Positions 1 through 6,007 of a stretch of 8,186 nt of DNA are shown piece by piece. Position 1 is the stretch's first letter, and every line of letters begins with the position of its first letter. Under the pieces are notes generated by a model. The model ran no database searches, was not told where the DNA came from, and saw only the letters and a list, made by a program, of their open reading frames with translations. The position numbers and the translations under genes are program-made. Origin of the DNA: Salinibacterium sp. (GTDB taxonomy: Bacteria > Actinomycetota > Actinomycetes > Actinomycetales > Microbacteriaceae); NCBI GenBank assembly GCA_004297555.1, contig SCSV01000404.1, positions 1-8,186 on the forward strand, in the 5' to 3' direction.

Positions 1-38
1 AGATGGGCGAGTTCGTGTACGCGTGGTTTGGCAGCCAC
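1..38 (-). CDS. infB: Translation initiation factor IF-2, N-terminal 12 codons (partial)
   Basis: A GTG start at 38-36 opens a frame running off the left edge of the window. It reads M-A-A-K-P-R-V-H-E-L-A-H, which matches the usual beginning of actinobacterial IF2 (KxRVHELA, the first helix of the IF2 N-terminal domain). IF2 is the GTPase that brings initiator fMet-tRNA to the 30S subunit and promotes subunit joining. Only the first residues are visible, so no GTPase motif can be checked. The start is fixed by an AGGAG site four bases upstream and by its place right after nusA and ylxR, the classic gene order. The call rests on the short peptide plus this context. The ribosome binding site lies inside a predicted hairpin, so translation may be controlled. 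Confidence 0.88.
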   Translation of the reverse strand, partial: MAAKPRVHELAH

Positions 39-42
39 TTTT

Positions 43-47
43 CTCCT
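43..47 (-). promoter_or_regulatory. Ribosome binding site of infB
   Basis: The minus strand reads AGGAG, then AAAA, then the GTG start of infB. It is the best Shine-Dalgarno match in the 146-nt leader and decides the start codon. All five bases fall in the 3' arm of the inverted repeat at 43-72. Confidence 0.8.
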
Positions 48-72
48 GTCTAGGTCTGCACCCTGACAGGAG
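43..72 (-). promoter_or_regulatory. Hairpin that would sequester the infB ribosome binding site
   Basis: On the minus strand CTCCTGTC (72-65) and GACAGGAG (50-43) form a perfect 8-bp inverted repeat around a 14-nt loop (64-51). AGG and CCT inside the loop can add three more pairs across a bulged base. The 3' arm contains the whole AGGAG of infB, so folding would hide it from the ribosome. The repeat is seen directly; a regulatory role is inferred. No U-tract follows, so it is not an intrinsic terminator. Confidence 0.55.
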
Positions 73-78
73 CAGACC
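53..78 (-). promoter_or_regulatory. Competing hairpin in the infB leader (would free the ribosome binding site)
   Basis: GGTCTGC (78-72) and GCAGACC (59-53) are a perfect 7-bp inverted repeat with a 12-nt loop. Its loop holds the 5' arm of the sequestering hairpin, and its 3' arm lies in the other hairpin's loop, so the arms interleave as A-B-A-B. A full pseudoknot would have connectors of 0 and 2 nt, which looks too tight. Two mutually exclusive folds are therefore more likely, and forming this one would leave AGGAG exposed. The role is inferred. Confidence 0.5.
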
Positions 79-118
79 ACTAATTACGGACGGGTCTCAT
101 TTCGAGCCGCTCATTAGT
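79..118 (-). other. Upstream inverted repeat in the ylxR-infB leader
   Basis: ACTAAT (118-113) and ATTAGT (84-79) can pair around a 28-nt interior that itself holds a short stem (GGCTC with GAGACC, one base bulged). It abuts the 7-bp hairpin at 53-78, so the helices could stack. The remainder of the leader, 119-184, shows no gene, clear promoter or terminator. The weak outer stem is AT-only apart from one G-C pair. Confidence 0.3.
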
Positions 119-184
119 TGTCCATAGGTCAATCAGCCCGTTCTTTTGGCAATGCTGCCTGTTGGTACTGCTGGTCTCTTGTAC

Positions 185-433
185 TTACTGCTCTGGTATT
201 TCAGCACGGATGCGGCTCAAGTCGAGAGTGCCGCGCGACCTTAGCGCCCGACTGAAAGCCGAGCGTTTGATCGACGCTTCGAGGCATTCGGCGGTGGGAT
301 GCACCCACGCACCTCGTCCGGGAAGAGTCGCGGTCGAATCCGCAATGACGACGCCGTCGCGCTCAACAACTCTGAGAAGTTCGGATTTGTCGGCCCGCAA
401 ACGGCACCCAAGGCAGGTTCTAACGGGATTCAT
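185..433 (-). CDS. ylxR: YlxR family RNA-binding protein (DUF448)
   Basis: This 82-residue protein carries both signatures of the YlxR/DUF448 family: R-T-C-L-G-C-R at residues 5-11 and G-R-G-A-W-V-H-P at 39-46. The family is small, basic and thought to bind RNA. It has been linked to the nusA/infB operon and, in some bacteria, to RNase P or nucleoid-type functions, so the exact role here is not fixed by sequence. Length is normal. The ATG at 433-431 is preceded by a G-rich stretch (GGGGG, 4 nt away) that can serve as ribosome binding site, and family members typically start just before the RTC motif. It lies 47-48 nt after nusA and 146 nt before infB, so co-transcription with nusA is likely. 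Cys7, Cys10 and Cys50 are present; no metal site is claimed. Confidence 0.93.
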   Translation of the reverse strand: MNPVRTCLGCRLRADKSELLRVVERDGVVIADSTATLPGRGAWVHPTAECLEASIKRSAFSRALRSRGTLDLSRIRAEIPEQ

Positions 434-481
434 CCTACCCCCAAGTCTCTGTGAGTCCTGAAGCGGCCTACTGAACGGTGT

Positions 482-1507
482 TTACTGATCCTCGAGGATC
501 GAGTCGGGCTGAATGTCGATTTTCGCCCCGGTGAGTTTCGCGGCGAGGCGGGCGTTCTGGCCCTCCTTGCCGATCGCGAGGGAGAGTTGATAGTCGGGAA
601 CGAGTGCCCGCACCGCCTTGGTGGCCTCGTCGATCACATAGGCGCTTGTCACCTTCGCCGGTGAGAGCGCGTTCGAGACGAAGGTGGCCAGGTCTTCGGA
701 GTAGTCGACAATGTCGATCTTCTCGTTGTTGAGTTCGGCGGTCACGGCGCGCACGCGCTGACCCAGCTCGCCGATGCAGGCACCCTTGGCGTTGACGCCC
801 GGTTCGGTCGCGCGAACCGCCATCTTGGTGCGGTGGCCGGCCTCCCGCGCGAGCGAGGTGATTTCAACGACGCCGCTCGCGATCTCCGGCACCTCGAGCG
901 CGAAGAGCTTGCGAACGAGCGAGGGATGCGTGCGGCTCACCGTGATCTGCGGGCCCTTGACGCCCTTGTTGACCGCGGTCACGTAGACGCGCACGCGAGT
1001 GCCGTGCGTGTAGTCCTCCCCCGGCACTTGTTCTTCGGGCGGCAGGATCGCTTCGATTGTGCCGAGGTCGACGTGGATCATGCGCGGGTTCGGCCCCTGC
1101 TGGATGACCCCGGCGACGATGTCGCCCTCGCGGCCCTTGAACTCACCGAGCACGCGGTCGTCGCCGATGTCACGCAGCCGCTGGTTGATGACTTGCTTCG
1201 CGGCGAACGCGGCAATGCGACCGAAGTCGGTGGCGCTGTCCTCCGCCTCACCGATCAGGGCGCCCTCCTCGTCGAATTCGGGAACCCAGACGGTGACGTG
1301 ACCGGTCTTGCGATCGAGTTCGACGCGGGGCTTCGGGGTCGGCTCGCCCTTGTGGTCGGGCTTGTGCTCGGCGGCCTTGTGTTCACTCTCGCCCGTGTGC
1401 TTGAGGTAGGCGGTGAGGATCGCTTGCTCGATGATCTGCACGAGTTCCTCGAAGGGAATCTCACGCTCGCGCTCCATGAGGCGCAGCACGCTCAGGTCAA
1501 TGTCCAC
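482..1507 (-). CDS. nusA: Transcription termination/antitermination factor NusA
   Basis: NusA binds RNA polymerase and the nascent RNA and modulates pausing, termination and antitermination. The 341-residue protein shows an N-terminal polymerase-binding domain (about 1-122), an S1 RNA-binding domain (about 125-200, with GREGDIVAGVIQQGPNPR) and two KH domains. The KH glycine loops are in GACIGELGQ (252-260) and GKEGQ (323-327). It ends at SILEDQ, without the acidic C-terminal repeats of E. coli NusA, as is normal in actinobacteria. The start is GTG at 1507-1505, supported by GGAGG six bases upstream and by the usual opening MDIDLSVLR. Residues 38-60 form a His/Lys/Glu-rich low-complexity insert in the N-terminal domain. 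It sits 67 nt after proS and is followed by ylxR and infB. The rimP gene, often found directly upstream of nusA, is absent here. Confidence 0.97.
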   Translation of the reverse strand: MDIDLSVLRLMEREREIPFEELVQIIEQAILTAYLKHTGESEHKAAEHKPDHKGEPTPKPRVELDRKTGHVTVWVPEFDEEGALIGEAEDSATDFGRIAAFAAKQVINQRLRDIGDDRVLGEFKGREGDIVAGVIQQGPNPRMIHVDLGTIEAILPPEEQVPGEDYTHGTRVRVYVTAVNKGVKGPQITVSRTHPSLVRKLFALEVPEIASGVVEITSLAREAGHRTKMAVRATEPGVNAKGACIGELGQRVRAVTAELNNEKIDIVDYSEDLATFVSNALSPAKVTSAYVIDEATKAVRALVPDYQLSLAIGKEGQNARLAAKLTGAKIDIQPDSILEDQ

Positions 1508-1513
1508 TGAGGG

Positions 1514-1518
1514 CCTCC
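1514..1518 (-). promoter_or_regulatory. Ribosome binding site of nusA
   Basis: GGAGG lies six bases before the GTG at 1507. It is a strong Shine-Dalgarno match and settles the start on GTG, as no ATG lies near in frame. Confidence 0.85.
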
Positions 1519-1525
1519 GCTATTC

Positions 1526-1531
1526 ATGTTA
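1526..1531 (-). promoter_or_regulatory. Candidate -10 box for nusA
   Basis: TAACAT in the proS-nusA gap fits the actinobacterial TANNNT pattern and would start a transcript just upstream of the nusA GGAGG. The -35 position (around CAGAAG) is poor. This gap is AT-richer than its surroundings. It is a weak candidate; readthrough from proS is equally possible. Confidence 0.25.
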
Positions 1532-1574
1532 TTTGCGCCTCGACCGGCTTCTGCCGCTGAGGGTCACCACTAGT

Positions 1575-3338
1575 TTATGCGAGCGCGGCGGCGACGTCAG
1601 CGATCGGGATGCTCGTACGCTCGCCGCTCGCGCGGTCCCAGAGCTCAACCATGCCGGCAGCGGCATCCCGGCCCACGATGACGATGAGGGGCACGCCGAG
1701 CAGTTCGGCGTCGCCGAACTTCACGCCGGGAGAGACCTTGGGGCGGTCGTCGAAGAGCACGTCGAAACCGGTGGACTCGAGGCTTTCGACGAGCGACTGA
1801 GCGACCTCGAAGATCGACTCCTCACGCCCGGCTGCTATGACGTGCACGTCGAAGGGGGCGACGTTCCGCGGCCAGATCAGGCCCTTCTCGTCATGGTTCG
1901 CCTCCGCGATCACGGCCATCACGCGGGTCACGCCGATGCCATAGGAGCCCATAGTGACGGTCACGAGCTTGCCGTTCTCGTCGAGCACTTTGAGTCCGAG
2001 CGCTTCGGCATACTTGCGCCCCAACTGGAACACGTGGCCGATCTCCATGCCGCGCGCGAGTTCGACCGGGCCGGAGCCATCCGGGGCTTCGTCGCCAGCG
2101 GTCACGTTGGCGATCTCGGCCACTCCGTCACTCGCGAAATCGCGGCCCGCGACGAGACCAAAGACGTGCTTGCCCTCGATGTTCGCGCCGGTGATCCACT
2201 CGGTACCGTCAGAAATGCGGGGGTCGAGCAGGTAGCGGATGCCCGTGGCCGAGTCTTCACCGAGCAGCGCTCCGGTCTCGACCCAAGGCCCGATGTAGCC
2301 CTTGACGAGCAGCGGATTCTTCGCGAAATCGGCCTCGGTGGCTGCCTCTACCTCGGCGGGCGCGAAGGCGACCTCGGCACGCTTGGGGTCGACGTCCCGG
2401 TCACCCGGCAGACCCACGACGACGAGCTCGCGCGTGCCGTCCGGGCTCACGAGCGCGAGCACGACGTTCTTGAGCGTGTCGGCGGCGGTCCACTCGCGGC
2501 CGTCCGGTCGCGGGTGAGCCGAGTTGGCCAGGGCGACGAGCGACTCGATCGTGGGGGCATCCGGAGTCTCGAGCACTTCGGCGGGCGGCAACGAATCGAA
2601 CCCCATCGGAGCAGGCGCGGCGGTCGTGAACGCCTCAACGTTCGCGGCGTAGCCGCCCGCGGAGCGCACGAAGGTGTCTTCGCCGATCGGGGTCGGGTGG
2701 AGAAACTCTTCGCTCTTCGAGCCGCCCATCGCACCGGCATCCGCCTGCACGATCACATATTCGAGGCCGAGCCGAGTGAAGATGCGCTCGTAGGCGGCGC
2801 GATGCTGCTCGTAGGAGAGCGCGAGTCCGGCATCCGTGTAGTCGAAGGAATAGCTGTCGTTCATCGAGAACTCGCGACCGCGCAGGAGTCCCGCTCGGGG
2901 CCTCGCCTCGTCGCGATACTTGTCCTGGATCTGATAGATCGAGAGCGGCAGATCTTTGTAGCTCGAGTAGAGGTCCTTCACGAGGAGCGTGAAGACCTCT
3001 TCGTGCGTCGGGGCGAGCAGGTAGTCGGCGCCCTTGCGGTCTTTGAGGCGGAAGATGCCGTCGCCATACTCGGTCCAGCGGTTGGTGATCTCATAGGGAT
3101 CCTTCGGCAGCAGCGCCGGGAAGAGCACTTCTTGCGCGCCGAACGCATCCAATTCTTCGCGGATGATCGCCTCGACCTTGCGGCGCACCTTCAGCCCCAG
3201 TGGCAGCCACGCGAACACGCCCGGGGCCTGGCGGCGGATGTAGCCGGCGCGAACTAGTAGCCGGTGGCTCGCGACCTCGGCGTCAACCGGGTCCTCGCGG
3301 AGGGTGCGGACGAAGAGTTGCGAGAGGCGAGTGGACAC
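1575..3338 (-). CDS. proS: Prolyl-tRNA synthetase (bacterial type, with editing domain)
   Basis: The enzyme attaches proline to tRNA-Pro in the cytoplasm, using ATP. The 587-residue length and layout fit the bacterial class II ProRS. Motif 1 is around 40-50 (PGVFAWLPLGLK), THEE at 111-114, and motif 2 at 142-157 (RDEARPRAGLLRGREF). A long insertion of roughly residues 225-405 corresponds to the YbaK-like editing domain that clears Ala-tRNA-Pro; Lys290 in DTLKN aligns by eye with the editing lysine. Motif 3 is at 464-479 (GSYGIGVTRVMAVIAE), and the anticodon-binding domain runs from about 492 to the end. The start is GTG at 3338-3336; MSTRLSQLFVRTLRED is the normal opening and no better start is near. 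No Shine-Dalgarno site is convincing, but TAAAGT lies seven bases upstream, so the mRNA may be leaderless. It starts 26 nt after ispG ends. Confidence 0.98.
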   Translation of the reverse strand: MSTRLSQLFVRTLREDPVDAEVASHRLLVRAGYIRRQAPGVFAWLPLGLKVRRKVEAIIREELDAFGAQEVLFPALLPKDPYEITNRWTEYGDGIFRLKDRKGADYLLAPTHEEVFTLLVKDLYSSYKDLPLSIYQIQDKYRDEARPRAGLLRGREFSMNDSYSFDYTDAGLALSYEQHRAAYERIFTRLGLEYVIVQADAGAMGGSKSEEFLHPTPIGEDTFVRSAGGYAANVEAFTTAAPAPMGFDSLPPAEVLETPDAPTIESLVALANSAHPRPDGREWTAADTLKNVVLALVSPDGTRELVVVGLPGDRDVDPKRAEVAFAPAEVEAATEADFAKNPLLVKGYIGPWVETGALLGEDSATGIRYLLDPRISDGTEWITGANIEGKHVFGLVAGRDFASDGVAEIANVTAGDEAPDGSGPVELARGMEIGHVFQLGRKYAEALGLKVLDENGKLVTVTMGSYGIGVTRVMAVIAEANHDEKGLIWPRNVAPFDVHVIAAGREESIFEVAQSLVESLESTGFDVLFDDRPKVSPGVKFGDAELLGVPLIVIVGRDAAAGMVELWDRASGERTSIPIADVAAALA

Positions 3339-3345
3339 CCGCCTA

Positions 3346-3351
3346 ACTTTA
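3346..3351 (-). promoter_or_regulatory. Candidate -10 box for leaderless proS transcript
   Basis: TAAAGT matches TANNNT and is followed by seven bases and then the proS GTG, so transcription would begin at or next to the start codon. It lies in the 26-nt ispG-proS gap. No good -35 hexamer is seen, which is common for actinobacterial promoters. Confidence 0.5.
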
Positions 3352-3364
3352 GTGCGAGCGCCAG

Positions 3365-4513
3365 TTACGACGTGACGACCTCGGGCGAGCCGATGGCCCC
3401 AGCGGGCATCGACGCGGCGAGGCGGTTGGCTTCTTCGATGAGGGTCGCGACGATGTCGGCTTCGGGCACGGTCTTGATCACTTCGCCCTTGACGAAGATC
3501 TGGCCGCGACCGTTTCCGCTCGCGACTCCGAGGTCGGCCTCGCGCGCCTCGCCTGGCCCGTTGACGACACAGCCCATGACGGCCACACGCAGGGGAACGG
3601 TCATCCCCTCGAGTCCGGCGGTCACGTCGTTGGCGAGCGAGTAGACATCCACTTGGGCGCGCCCGCAGCTCGGGCAGGAGACGATCTCGAGCTTGCGCTC
3701 GCGCAGGTTGAGCGATTGCAGAATCTGCAGGCCGACCTTGACCTCCTCGGCGGGAGGGGCAGAGAGCGACACGCGAATGGTGTCGCCGATGCCCTCGGAG
3801 AGCAGGATGCCGAAAGCGGTCGCGCTCTTGATGGTGCCCTGGAACGATGGCCCCGCCTCAGTCACACCGAGGTGCAGCGGCCAGTCGCCGCGCTCGGCCA
3901 AGAGGCGGTAGGCCTTCACCATGACGATCGGGTCGTTGTGCTTCACGGAGATCTTGAAGTCGTGAAAGTCGTGCTCCTCAAACAGGCTCGCCTCCCACAC
4001 GGCGCTCTCGACGAGAGCCTCCGCGGTGGCCTTGCCGTATTTCTGGAGGAGGCTCGGCTCGAGCGAGCCCGCGTTGACCCCGATGCGGATCGACACGTTC
4101 GCCGCCTTCGCAGCCTTGGCAATGGCGCCGACCTGGTCGTCGAACTTGCGGATATTGCCCGGGTTCACGCGCACCGCACCGACACCGGCATCGATCGCGG
4201 TGAAGACGTAGCGGGGCTGGAAGTGAATGTCGGCGATCACCGGAATCTGGCTCTTCGCGGCGATAATGTGCAGCACGTCCGCGTCATCCTGATGGGGCAC
4301 CGCGACGCGAACGATGTCGCAGCCAGAGGCAGTGAGCTCGGCGATCTGCTGCAGCGTCGCATCGATGTTGGTGGTCTGCGTGGTCGTCATCGACTGCACG
4401 CTCACCTGGGCATCGCCTCCCACCGCCACTTTGCCGACGTGAATCTGACGGGTCTTACGGCGGGGCGCGAGCACTTCGGGCGTACTCGGCATACCCAGGT
4501 TGATTGCTGGCAC
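3365..4513 (-). CDS. ispG: 4-hydroxy-3-methylbut-2-enyl diphosphate synthase (MEP pathway)
   Basis: IspG (GcpE) is the [4Fe-4S] enzyme that converts methylerythritol cyclodiphosphate to HMBPP, the next-to-last step of isoprenoid precursor synthesis. The 382-residue protein begins its TIM-barrel at about residue 22 (RQIHVGKVAVGGDAQVSVQSM). The cluster ligands are visible: Cys280 and Cys283 (SCPSCGR), Cys315 (MGCVVNGPGEA) and Glu322. Length fits the compact two-domain bacterial form. The start is taken as GTG at 4513-4511 (MPAINLGMPS), the form I recall from related genera. An in-frame ATG at 4492-4490 would give a protein seven residues shorter, and neither start has a good Shine-Dalgarno site. 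TAAGCT six bases before the GTG favours it as a leaderless start. It follows rseP by 126 nt and precedes proS by 26 nt. Confidence 0.97.
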   Translation of the reverse strand: MPAINLGMPSTPEVLAPRRKTRQIHVGKVAVGGDAQVSVQSMTTTQTTNIDATLQQIAELTASGCDIVRVAVPHQDDADVLHIIAAKSQIPVIADIHFQPRYVFTAIDAGVGAVRVNPGNIRKFDDQVGAIAKAAKAANVSIRIGVNAGSLEPSLLQKYGKATAEALVESAVWEASLFEEHDFHDFKISVKHNDPIVMVKAYRLLAERGDWPLHLGVTEAGPSFQGTIKSATAFGILLSEGIGDTIRVSLSAPPAEEVKVGLQILQSLNLRERKLEIVSCPSCGRAQVDVYSLANDVTAGLEGMTVPLRVAVMGCVVNGPGEAREADLGVASGNGRGQIFVKGEVIKTVPEADIVATLIEEANRLAASMPAGAIGSPEVVTS

Positions 4514-4519
4514 GCTGCT

Positions 4520-4525
4520 AGCTTA
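4520..4525 (-). promoter_or_regulatory. Candidate -10 box for leaderless ispG transcript
   Basis: TAAGCT fits TANNNT and ends six bases before the GTG of ispG. The 126-nt gap upstream and the hairpin after rseP make a separate promoter plausible. The expected -35 position has no good match. Confidence 0.5.
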
Positions 4526-4589
4526 CGCGGGCTCGTTCGCTCCAGCCTGCGAGGAACCCTTGGGCGAAAGCTGGGTTGCGGCGACCTGC

Positions 4590-4631
4590 GCGGCGCAAAC
4601 CAGCGCTGCGCCGCAGGGGCGGCGGCGCAGC
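4590..4631 (-). terminator. GC-rich hairpin after rseP, possible terminator, with an alternative fold
   Basis: Starting nine bases after the rseP stop, GCTGCGCCGC (4631-4622) and GCGGCGCAGC (4614-4605) form a perfect 10-bp GC-rich stem with a 7-nt loop. The second arm can instead pair with TGCGCCGC (4597-4590), giving an 8-bp stem with a 9-nt loop. Only a short TTT follows, so termination would be of the U-poor kind or partial. Location at the end of rseP supports a 3'-end role; function is inferred. Confidence 0.45.
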
Positions 4632-4639
4632 CAGAAAAG

Positions 4640-5956
4640 CTACAAAATGCTGATGGGCTTCACGATGTCGGCGTAGATGAGGATCAGGCTCATCACGGCC
4701 AGAATCGCAACGACCGCGAGTGTCAGCGGAATCAGTTTCGTGATGTCGATGGGACCCGGGTCTGGGCGCTTCGCGAGCTTCGCTAAGAAGCGGCGGATGC
4801 CCTCAATCAGGGCACCGGCAACATGGCCTCCGTCGAGCGGCATGAGCGGGACCAGGTTGAAGACGAAGAGTGCGATGTTGAGGCCGGCGAGCAATCCGAT
4901 AAGGCTCGAGGCCCGGTCTGCGACGGGCGCGCTATTCAGGCTCGTGATCTCGCCGGCCAATCGGCCGACACCGACCACGCTTACCGGACCGTTCGGGTCG
5001 CGCGCGTCAGGGCCGAATGCGGCATTGACAACCGCGACCATGCGCTCCGGCAGGTGCAGGATCAGGTTTCCGACGCGCACGATGTTGTCACCCACCGCCG
5101 GGAGCACGCTAGCCGGAGACTGTCGCACGGTCTCGACGGCCGGAGAAATCCCAAGGAAACCGACTCGGTGAGTCACTAGCTTGCCGTTCGCGCCCTTGAC
5201 TGGTCGGCCGAATTCATCGGTCACAGACACGGTGTTCTCCACCGGGACCGCTTCGAGCGTCAGCCGGTTGCCGTCGCGCTCGACCACGATGCTCAACTCG
5301 CGGTTCGTGGACTTGCGAATCATGGCCGTTGCTTCGTCCCACGTGTCAATCGAGGTGCCGTTGATCTGCAGGATGCGGTCGCCTGGCTTCAAGCCGGCCG
5401 CAAAGGCAGGGGTCGCCGGGTCGCTGGCGCGACACTTCGTCTGAACTGCTGTAGCCGACTGAACACACTTCGAAACAGTGCCGATTGTCGTTGACGGCTG
5501 CGCAATCCCGAACCCGCACAACACGATCGCCGTGAGCACCACCGCGATTACGAGATTCATGAACGGGCCGCCGAGCATCACGATCACGCGCTTGTAGACG
5601 GGCAGCTGGTAGAACGTGCGACCCTTCTCGGCGAGGTCGTCGTCGGCTGGGGCATCCTGAACCAAAGTCTCGAAGAGTCCGGTCGTGGAGGTGCGCGGCT
5701 CGGTGCCCGGCTTCGCGGGCGGGAACATGCCTGCCATCGAGATGTAGCCGCCGAGCGGGACGGTTTTGAAGCCGTACTCGGTCTCACCGCGCCGCCACGA
5801 GAACAACGTGGGCCCGAAGCCAATCATGTATTGGCTGACGCGAACGCCGAAGAGCTTCGCGGGCACCAGGTGGCCGAGTTCGTGGAGACCGATCGAGAGG
5901 GCGAGCCCGACGATCGCGATCAGGATGCCGAGGAGGTAGAGCAGCGCTGTTTCCAC
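4640..5956 (-). CDS. rseP: Site-2 protease, M50 intramembrane zinc metalloprotease (RseP/Rip1 type)
   Basis: This 438-residue membrane protein cuts transmembrane segments, typically of anti-sigma factors, in regulated intramembrane proteolysis; the mycobacterial homologue is Rip1. The first membrane segment (about 4-24) runs into the zinc site HELGH (25-29). Further segments lie near 122-148, 352-372 and 406-428. The third ligand motif is LMPLDGGH (371-378, Asp375), and the GFKTVPLGGY strand is at 62-71. A PDZ domain spans about 155-240 (GLKPGDRILQINGTSI) on the outer face. Cys164 and Cys175 flank the start of the PDZ and could form a disulfide. Residues 78-115 are a Pro/Asp-rich linker. The start is GTG at 5956-5954, the only sensible start before the first membrane segment. 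It lacks a Shine-Dalgarno site but has TACTCT six bases away. It lies between the two MEP genes, as in other actinobacteria. Its substrate is not encoded here. Confidence 0.96.
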   Translation of the reverse strand: METALLYLLGILIAIVGLALSIGLHELGHLVPAKLFGVRVSQYMIGFGPTLFSWRRGETEYGFKTVPLGGYISMAGMFPPAKPGTEPRTSTTGLFETLVQDAPADDDLAEKGRTFYQLPVYKRVIVMLGGPFMNLVIAVVLTAIVLCGFGIAQPSTTIGTVSKCVQSATAVQTKCRASDPATPAFAAGLKPGDRILQINGTSIDTWDEATAMIRKSTNRELSIVVERDGNRLTLEAVPVENTVSVTDEFGRPVKGANGKLVTHRVGFLGISPAVETVRQSPASVLPAVGDNIVRVGNLILHLPERMVAVVNAAFGPDARDPNGPVSVVGVGRLAGEITSLNSAPVADRASSLIGLLAGLNIALFVFNLVPLMPLDGGHVAGALIEGIRRFLAKLAKRPDPGPIDITKLIPLTLAVVAILAVMSLILIYADIVKPISIL

Positions 5957-5962
5957 CCCGAA

Positions 5963-5968
5963 AGAGTA
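5963..5968 (-). promoter_or_regulatory. Candidate -10 box for leaderless rseP transcript
   Basis: TACTCT on the minus strand ends six bases before the rseP GTG. It lies in the 51-nt divergent gap with the plus-strand epimerase gene, so rseP must have a promoter here or be read through antisense from dxr. The -35 region (near TCACCC) is a weak match. Confidence 0.55.
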
Positions 5969-5971
5969 CGG

Positions 5972-5977
5972 TACGTT
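5972..5977 (+). promoter_or_regulatory. Candidate -10 box for the epimerase-like gene
   Basis: TACGTT on the plus strand (TACGGT at 5967-5972 is an alternative) would give a leader of about 25 nt carrying the GGAGG site. It overlaps or abuts the rseP -10 box, so the two divergent promoters would compete. No good -35 is seen. Confidence 0.25.
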
Positions 5978-5998
5978 CGCTGTGGGGTGACTGCGCTT

Positions 5999-6003
5999 GG
6001 AGG
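5999..6003 (+). promoter_or_regulatory. Ribosome binding site deciding the start of the epimerase-like gene
   Basis: GGAGG lies four bases before GTG 6008-6010. The other upstream in-frame GTG (5987) has no comparable site, and the frame open further upstream to 5831 would overlap rseP. Confidence 0.7.
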
Positions 6004-6007
6004 CAGA

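Noticed and set aside
53..78. Intrinsic terminator between ylxR and infB
   Set aside because: The stems are real but no T-run follows either on the minus strand, and stopping here would cut infB off from its usual operon.
162..461. A 99-codon plus-strand open frame over ylxR
   Set aside because: It has no recognisable motif and lies opposite a clear YlxR protein with both family signatures.
1413..3257. A 614-codon open frame on the plus strand, opposite proS and the start of nusA
   Set aside because: It is a shadow frame caused by high GC at third codon positions. The translation is Arg/Asp/Val-rich low complexity with no domain, and the opposite strand encodes unmistakable ProS and NusA.
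3653..4786. A 377-codon plus-strand open frame opposite ispG and the end of rseP
   Set aside because: Same shadow effect: it spans two real genes on the other strand plus their gap, is His/Arg/Leu-rich, and has no recognisable motif.
5831..6007. Upstream extension of the epimerase-like gene
   Set aside because: The added 59 residues are antisense to the rseP start and unlike any Rossmann N-terminus. GTG 6008 has GGAGG and gives a normal first strand.
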